Source: an unicellular cyanobacterium SU2 (lineage in GTDB: Bacteria > Cyanobacteriota > Cyanobacteriia > Cyanobacteriales > Microcystaceae). From it: DNA of 64,000 bases. The DNA lies in the NCBI GenBank assembly GCA_002110465.1, contig NEED01000023.1, forward strand, positions 124,001-188,000, written 5' to 3'. Position 1 is the stretch's first letter. Every line of letters begins with the position of its first letter. The notes under the pieces are model-generated. The model was given only the letters and a program-made list of their open reading frames with translations. It did not search any database and had not been told where the DNA came from. Shown one piece after another: positions 61,617 to 64,000 of this stretch. The position numbers and the translations under genes were made by a program.

Positions 61617-61981
61617 CTATTTTATACCATCAGTAAAATGCCTCTGCTTTATTTGCCTGAAAACTAACTAATTTTCTATCTAGCTTATGATTAATTCTAA
61701 AACATTCTTAAAATATGTTAAAAGTTCTTGCTCTAAGGCATTTATAGAGGATAATAATTCTTTGGTTTTGTGACTACTTAACATTATAATAAAATTACGG
61801 TTGATGTTGAGAATTGTTTCGTAAGACAGCCCATCCCTTGCAGTTCCTTCATGACCCAAGATTAAAAGACCGATTACTCTTACCCTTAAAAGTATAACCT
61901 ATATGGTGTGGTTGACAAATTATAGCAGTAAAGCTATAACTTAAAAATCAAAGAATTAATCTCATTATTAACAATAATTGT
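61617..61981. other. Spacer with weak coding remnants
   Basis: On the minus strand, about 61690-61870, a short open stretch reads LGHEGTARDGLSYETILNIN and then KTKELLSSINALEQELLTYF. It has no proper start, and a neighbouring frame (GYTFKGKSNRSFNLGS) seems to precede it, so it looks like a frameshifted gene end. I cannot assign it; given its position it may belong to the same lost restriction-modification locus. Nothing else is seen. Confidence 0.4.
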
Positions 61982-61993
61982 TTGGAAATAATC

Positions 61994-62806
61994 ATGGAAT
62001 TTTTTGTGATTTTTTTATCAAGTTTATTGACAGTTCTTTCTCCTATAGGTCTAGTAGTTGATACGGTGGTTGCTAAGACGATTCGTTCCCAAGTCAATGA
62101 TGTTGAAGAATTAGCAGTCCGTATTGATAATACTCCTAGTTACCAACCTATTCAAGGAAAAATTGATCGAGTCCGCATTGCAAGTCGGGGAATAGAACCG
62201 ATTGAAAATTTTAGAATAGAAGCTCTTGAAATAGAAACAGATGCTATTGATGTTAATATTAACAATCTACAAGCCAAAAATCTCAAAGGGATTAGACAGT
62301 CTCTACGAAAACCCTTACAAGGGGGATTACGTTTAGTTATTAAAGAAAACGACATTAATCAAGCCTTAGAATCAGATGAAATAAGAGCAAGATTGCAAAA
62401 AATTATTAATAGTATAGTTCCTGAACAAGTTCCTGAATTTAAAATATTAACCCTTCGCGTTGAATTTAAACCAGAAAATCGCTTAGGAATAAAAGTAGAA
62501 TTACAGCAATTAAAAGAGTCTGATGAGGAAAATCCCCCTGAAACCATAGAACTAAGTTTAGAAGCAGGATTTAAAACCGAAGATGGGCGATCGCTTCAAG
62601 TTCTTGATCTAAATGGTAAACTGAATGACAGAACCCTATCAAAACAGTTTTTAAGTCGCTTTGAACAATTTGATTTAGCTACCCTAGAAAAACGAGGAAT
62701 TATGACTAGACTACTCCAATTAAAAGTAGATGATGAAACTCTCGATCTTGTCTCATTTATTCGCTTAGAACCTTTAAAATCAGAGGGAGAATCTAGGAAA
62801 CAGTAA
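61994..62806 (+). CDS. DUF2993 (LmeA-like) phospholipid-binding-type protein
   Basis: About 270 residues from the ATG at 61994 (MEFFVIFLSSLLTVLSPIGL), a hydrophobic N-terminal anchor or signal. The pattern VVDTVVAKTIRSQVNDVEELAVRIDN, QGKIDRVRIASRGIEPIENFRIEALEIE and LRLVIKENDINQAL is that of the cyanobacterial DUF2993 family, related to mycobacterial LmeA and the TULIP-like lipid-binding folds. It probably sits in the periplasm or thylakoid lumen. The next gene, a GerMN protein, follows after 32 bp in the same direction. Confidence 0.82.
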   Translation: MEFFVIFLSSLLTVLSPIGLVVDTVVAKTIRSQVNDVEELAVRIDNTPSYQPIQGKIDRVRIASRGIEPIENFRIEALEIETDAIDVNINNLQAKNLKGIRQSLRKPLQGGLRLVIKENDINQALESDEIRARLQKIINSIVPEQVPEFKILTLRVEFKPENRLGIKVELQQLKESDEENPPETIELSLEAGFKTEDGRSLQVLDLNGKLNDRTLSKQFLSRFEQFDLATLEKRGIMTRLLQLKVDDETLDLVSFIRLEPLKSEGESRKQ

Positions 62807-62838
62807 CCTGATTAGATTACTAAACGTCACAAAGTATT

Positions 62839-63477
62839 ATGAAAGATGATAATAAGGAGATAATTATGGAAGATCACCAAGATAATCATCGCAAAAAGTC
62901 TTTATCCATTGGGTTTATTGGGGGAATTATCGCCGCTATTTTAGCCACAGGAAGCGTAGCAACTTGGTGGGCTTTGAACACTCTAACCGTCTCCAATGAA
63001 CCTACACCAATTCCGACTGAAAGCCCAACGACCCAAGACCCAGCTAAGATAGAAAAGGGACAAGTTTACTGGTTAAAAGATCAAGGCGATCGCTTAGGAT
63101 TAGTGGCCAGTTCACTGACTGTCCAGAAATCTGATGAAAATCAACAAGTCTTAGAAACCGCTTTCAAAAATCTGTTTGCCGGTCCAACAAATCCTGATCA
63201 GACTACAACCATTCCTAAAGGAACGAAGCTATTAGACCTGAGTGTGGATAAGGAAGGGGTTAAACTTAACTTATCCCAAGAATTTACCACAGGGGGTGGT
63301 AGCACCTCTATGACGGGTCGTTTAGCCCAAATTCTCTATACTGCTACGAGTCTTGATCCTAATACTCCAGTTTGGCTAAAAATAGAGGGGGAACCTTTAG
63401 AAGTTTTAGGAGGAGAAGGATTAGAAATTGAACAACCGATGACTCGTCAATGGTTTGAAGAAAACTTTGAGTTATAG
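62839..63477 (+). CDS. GerMN-domain membrane-anchored protein
   Basis: A 212-residue protein with an N-terminal membrane helix (IGFIGGIIAAILATGSVATWWAL), a Pro/Thr linker and a GerMN domain of about 110 residues (KIEKGQVYWLKDQGDRLGLVA; NLFAGPTNPDQTTTIPKGT; LDLSVDKEGVKLNLSQEFTTGGG; LDPNTPVWLKIEGEP). GerMN is known from Bacillus GerM and LpqB; in cyanobacteria it is widespread but its role is unknown. It probably acts at the envelope. It converges with nagB, overlapping by six bases. Confidence 0.85.
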   Translation: MKDDNKEIIMEDHQDNHRKKSLSIGFIGGIIAAILATGSVATWWALNTLTVSNEPTPIPTESPTTQDPAKIEKGQVYWLKDQGDRLGLVASSLTVQKSDENQQVLETAFKNLFAGPTNPDQTTTIPKGTKLLDLSVDKEGVKLNLSQEFTTGGGSTSMTGRLAQILYTATSLDPNTPVWLKIEGEPLEVLGGEGLEIEQPMTRQWFEENFEL

Positions 63478-64000
63478 TAACTCTGCTGACTCTTTATCTA
63501 ACAATAAACTACTATCAGAATGTGTTCGTAAAATTGAAGCAGGACAACAAGGGCGAATATTATGCTTAAGCATAGTTTTAACGACGGTTGCTTTATTTTT
63601 TCCTGACGCAAGACAGAGTATTTTTTGAGATAAAAGAATCATGGGAACCGTCAAAGTTAACGCATATTTAGGAACTTTATCTAGGTGAGAAAAATGTCCT
63701 TGAAAAACTTGTACTTGGCGGGTTTCTTCTTCTAGACGAACTAATTTAACCCCATAAGGATCATCAAACTTAGCAACAGTCGGTTCATTGAATGCTAAAT
63801 GTCCATTGGTTCCAATTCCTAAGCAACATAAATCAATGGGTTTTTCTTGTAATATTTTGGTATAGCGATCGCATTCTTCTATGGGTTCTAGACTATCTCC
63901 TTGAAGATAATGAAATTGTTTCGGATGAACTCGCTTTTCTACTTTTTCCCTAAGATAATAACGGAAACTAGCTGGATGTTTTTCCTCAATTCCCAAATAT
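63472..64000 (-). CDS. nagB: Glucosamine-6-phosphate deaminase, partial
   Basis: The C-terminal about 176 residues of a NagB/6-phosphogluconolactonase-like enzyme; the frame stays open past the window edge, so the start is not in view. YLGIEEKHPASFRYYLRE and the catalytic block LGIGTNGHLAFNEP (with the His of the triad) mark it as GlcN6P deaminase, which makes fructose-6-phosphate and ammonia. The C-terminal region (ALTLTVPMILLSQKILCLASGKNKA) is normal. Confidence 0.9.
   Translation of the reverse strand, partial: YLGIEEKHPASFRYYLREKVEKRVHPKQFHYLQGDSLEPIEECDRYTKILQEKPIDLCCLGIGTNGHLAFNEPTVAKFDDPYGVKLVRLEEETRQVQVFQGHFSHLDKVPKYALTLTVPMILLSQKILCLASGKNKATVVKTMLKHNIRPCCPASILRTHSDSSLLLDKESAELL

Overview
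The window is chromosomal DNA of a cyanobacterium. The evidence is a phosphoribulokinase gene, a complete kaiA-kaiB-kaiC clock cluster, the glutamine synthetase inactivating factor gifA behind an NtcA-type site, many GCGATCGC (HIP1) octamers, and several proteins typical of the phylum (GUN4 domains, DUF6335, a CYP110-like P450). AT-rich codon use and the gene set fit a unicellular Crocosphaera/Cyanothece-like lineage; this is an inference and no 16S gene is present.

Layout. 1-10.6 kb: an accessory-rich stretch with an Rpn-type nuclease gene, a P450, hemB, a hydrolase broken by a palindromic repeat, VapBC, a COG0523 GTPase plus WD40 operon, and a row of live and dead toxin-antitoxin modules. 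10.8-25.4 kb: an HNH-like gene is split by a 13,870-bp insertion (11449-25318). The insertion has IS1-family ends and an exact 8-bp target duplication (TATTCAAC); removing it and one TATTCAAC restores a 264-codon reading frame. Inside, two halves of an IS66-like element flank a cargo of five paralogous coiled-coil proteins with exchanged C-termini (WD40, TPR+GUN4, beta-sandwich+GUN4, or none), a Tyr/Gln/Asn-rich low-complexity protein, and a divergent XRE-type regulator. I do not recognise this cargo as a described system. 25.5-30.7 kb: a zinc locus with znuABC, a flavoprotein, a CadC/AztR-like metal sensor and a small CDF-like transporter. Zur/Fur-type boxes here match boxes upstream of hemB and of the COG0523 operon. 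30.8-45 kb: core genes (rbgA, comEC, a DICT-like histidine kinase lacking its His, a VTT-family membrane protein), a TnpB relic, cbiX under a cobalamin riboswitch, a cNMP-AAA+-ferredoxin fusion, gifA, a ProA-like protein lacking its catalytic Cys, tRNA-Gly(GCC) and prk. 45.7-48.6 kb: kaiABC. 48.7-64 kb: mostly housekeeping genes (M48 protease, queD, lysA, cdaA, uppS, tadA, hisS), relics of a transposase and of an AvaI/BsoBI-type restriction-modification system, and a partial nagB at the edge.

Three themes tie genes together. First, zinc homeostasis: hemB, COG0523-WD40 and znuABC/flavoprotein share box-like operators. Second, repeated gene decay by small palindromes, short duplications and insertion sequences. 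Third, the mobile paralogue array. It resembles a diversifying conflict or signalling locus, with a constant N-terminal and core region, variable C-terminal sensor or effector modules, scars of segmental duplication and mobility as a unit. That functional reading is inference.
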